From assembly GCA_024234215.1 (NCBI GenBank), contig JACKOQ010000004.1:179910-243909 (forward strand): a stretch of 64,000 nucleotides of DNA. Direction: 5' to 3'. The number at the start of each line of letters is the position of its first letter. Position 1 is the stretch's first letter. The position numbers were made by a program, and so were the translations under genes. The stretch comes from Pseudomonadales bacterium (lineage in GTDB: Bacteria; Pseudomonadota; Gammaproteobacteria; Pseudomonadales; UBA5862). Under the pieces are notes generated by a model. The model searched no databases and was not told the DNA's origin. It worked only from the letters and a program-made list of their open reading frames with translations. Positions 62,811-64,000 of the stretch are shown in pieces.

Positions 62811-63899
62811 ATGGGATTCAAATGTGGCATTGTCGGCTTGCCGAACGTGGGCAAATCGACCCTGTTCAATGCACTCACCCAGGCCGGCATCGATGCCGCC
62901 AACTTCCCCTTCTGCACCATCGATCCCCACACCGGGGTGGTGCCGATGCCCGATCCACGGCTCGACCGGCTGGCGCAGATCGTCCAACCGGAGCGGGTGG
63001 TGCCTACCACGATGGAGTTCGTCGACATCGCCGGGCTGGTGGCGGGTGCCTCGAAAGGCGAGGGACTGGGCAACCAGTTTCTTGCCAACATCCGTGAGAC
63101 CGATGCCATTGCCCAGGTGGTCCGCTGTTTCGAGGATGACAACATCATCCATGTGGCCAACCGCGTCGACCCGGTGTCTGACATCGAAGTGATCAACACC
63201 GAACTGGCGCTGGCCGACCTCGACACCGTCGAAAAGAACCTGGCCCGCAGCGCGCGTGCCGCCAAGGGTGGCGACAAGGAGGCAATTGCGCTGCATGCCC
63301 TGCTGGAGCGCATCCAGCCCGAACTGAACCAGGCCAGACCGGTGCGCACGCTGGGGCTGGAGCCTGCGGCGCTGGCACTGTTGCGGCCACTGCATCTGCT
63401 CACCGTCAAACCGACCCTCTACATCGCCAATGTCGCCGAAGGCGAGGAGGACAACGACCACGTTCGCGCGGTGCGGGCGGTGGCGGCGGCCGAAGGGGCC
63501 GAGGTGGTGGTGATCTGCAATCAGCTCGAGGCCGAGATCGCCGAACTCGAAGAGTCCGAAAAAGCCGAGTTTCTCGAATCGCTCGGCTTCGAGGAGCCCG
63601 GCCTCAACCGGCTGATCCGCGCCGGCTACCGGCTGCTGGGTCTGCACACCTATTTCACCGCCGGACAGAAGGAGGTGCGGGCCTGGACCATCCCGATCGG
63701 CGCCACCGCACCCAAGGCGGCCGCGGTGATCCACACCGACTTCGAGCGCGGTTTCATCCGTGCCGAGGTGATTGCCTACGACGACTTCGTCGCCGGCAAC
63801 GGTGAGCAGGGCGCCAAGGAGGCCGGCAAATGGCGGCTGGAGGGCAAGGAGTACATCGTCGCCGATGGTGACGTGATCCATTTCAGGTTCAACGTCTGA
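62811..63899 (+). CDS. ychF: Redox-regulated ribosome-binding ATPase YchF/OLA1
   Basis: Obg-family P-loop protein of 362 residues that prefers ATP and binds the ribosome. G1 is GLPNVGKST at residues 9-17, G3 DIAGLVAGASKGEGLGNQFL, and the G4-type motif is NVAEGEED rather than NKxD, which explains the loss of guanine specificity. A C-terminal TGS domain ends in VADGDVIHFRFNV. pth-ychF is a conserved pair. The 101 bases after it show no further gene. Confidence 0.97.
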   Translation: MGFKCGIVGLPNVGKSTLFNALTQAGIDAANFPFCTIDPHTGVVPMPDPRLDRLAQIVQPERVVPTTMEFVDIAGLVAGASKGEGLGNQFLANIRETDAIAQVVRCFEDDNIIHVANRVDPVSDIEVINTELALADLDTVEKNLARSARAAKGGDKEAIALHALLERIQPELNQARPVRTLGLEPAALALLRPLHLLTVKPTLYIANVAEGEEDNDHVRAVRAVAAAEGAEVVVICNQLEAEIAELEESEKAEFLESLGFEEPGLNRLIRAGYRLLGLHTYFTAGQKEVRAWTIPIGATAPKAAAVIHTDFERGFIRAEVIAYDDFVAGNGEQGAKEAGKWRLEGKEYIVADGDVIHFRFNV

Positions 63900-64000
63900 C
63901 GGTTTTTCGCGGTCGCGTGAAGCGGCGCTGGCGGGACGGCGGTAGCAGAAGAGACAAAGCCAGTGGTGCAGCGGTGGCGGTGCGGGCGGTCAGATGGCTT

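Overview
The window is GC-rich, densely packed chromosomal DNA from a gammaproteobacterium, probably a free-living, motile, non-enteric one. The evidence is gene order. Several blocks match conserved gammaproteobacterial or Pseudomonas-like neighbourhoods: crcB-serS-cysG; dapA-bamC-MBL hydrolase-purC; smc-zipA-ligA; hemA-prfA-prmC-moeB; lolB-ispE-tRNA-Gln-prs-rplY-pth-ychF; and fliLMNOPQR-flhB. I cannot name the genus from sequence alone.

Layout. 1-4.9 kb (minus): the type IV pilus minor-pilin operon pilV-pilW-pilX-pilY1, with pilY1 cut by the window edge. 5.0-10.6 kb (minus): tamA-tamB, the outer-membrane translocation and assembly module. 10.7-11.4 kb (plus): a small secreted protein with a PEP-CTERM-like tail. 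11.4-15.9 kb (minus): a PhoX-like phosphatase, then a three-gene lipid/undecaprenyl-sugar glycosylation cassette (GT2, LAB_N membrane protein, ArnT-like transferase). 16.1-22.9 kb (plus): crcB, serS, cysG, dapA, bamC, MBL hydrolase, purC, then tRNA-Ser(CGA).

23.0-30.7 kb is the accessory part. A decayed IS630-family element lies between tRNA-Ser and a complete four-gene type I Wadjet anti-plasmid operon, jetABCD. Taking out the element and one copy of its TA duplication would put the jetA start codon only 25 bases after the tRNA CCA end. The ancestral operon may therefore have been read from the purC/tRNA promoter, and the IS has since come between them.

30.7-36.2 kb (minus): flagellar export and switch genes fliL to flhB behind a clear sigma-54 promoter; flhA does not follow flhB. 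36.4-48.0 kb (minus): alpha/beta hydrolase, coq7, phosphomannomutase/phosphoglucomutase, galU, galE, ligA, zipA, smc. galU, galE and the mutase supply nucleotide sugars for surface polysaccharide. 48.0-52.8 kb: an unidentified segment of about 230 bp bounded by inverted repeats, then an acyl-CoA metabolism group (AMACR-like racemase, two hotdog-fold proteins, acyl-CoA ligase). 52.9-56.9 kb (minus): hemA-prfA-prmC-moeB. 57.1-63.9 kb (plus): TPR lipoprotein, lolB, ispE, tRNA-Gln(TTG), prs, rplY, pth, ychF.

The window shows heavy translational coupling: many adjacent genes overlap by the 4-base ATGA or GTGA pattern or by 8 bases. The most notable items are the Wadjet operon with its IS-interrupted leader, the sigma-54 promoter, the unidentified inverted-repeat segment near 48.1 kb, and an AT-rich patch inside galE. 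Wadjet itself is a described system; I did not find a convincing wholly new system.
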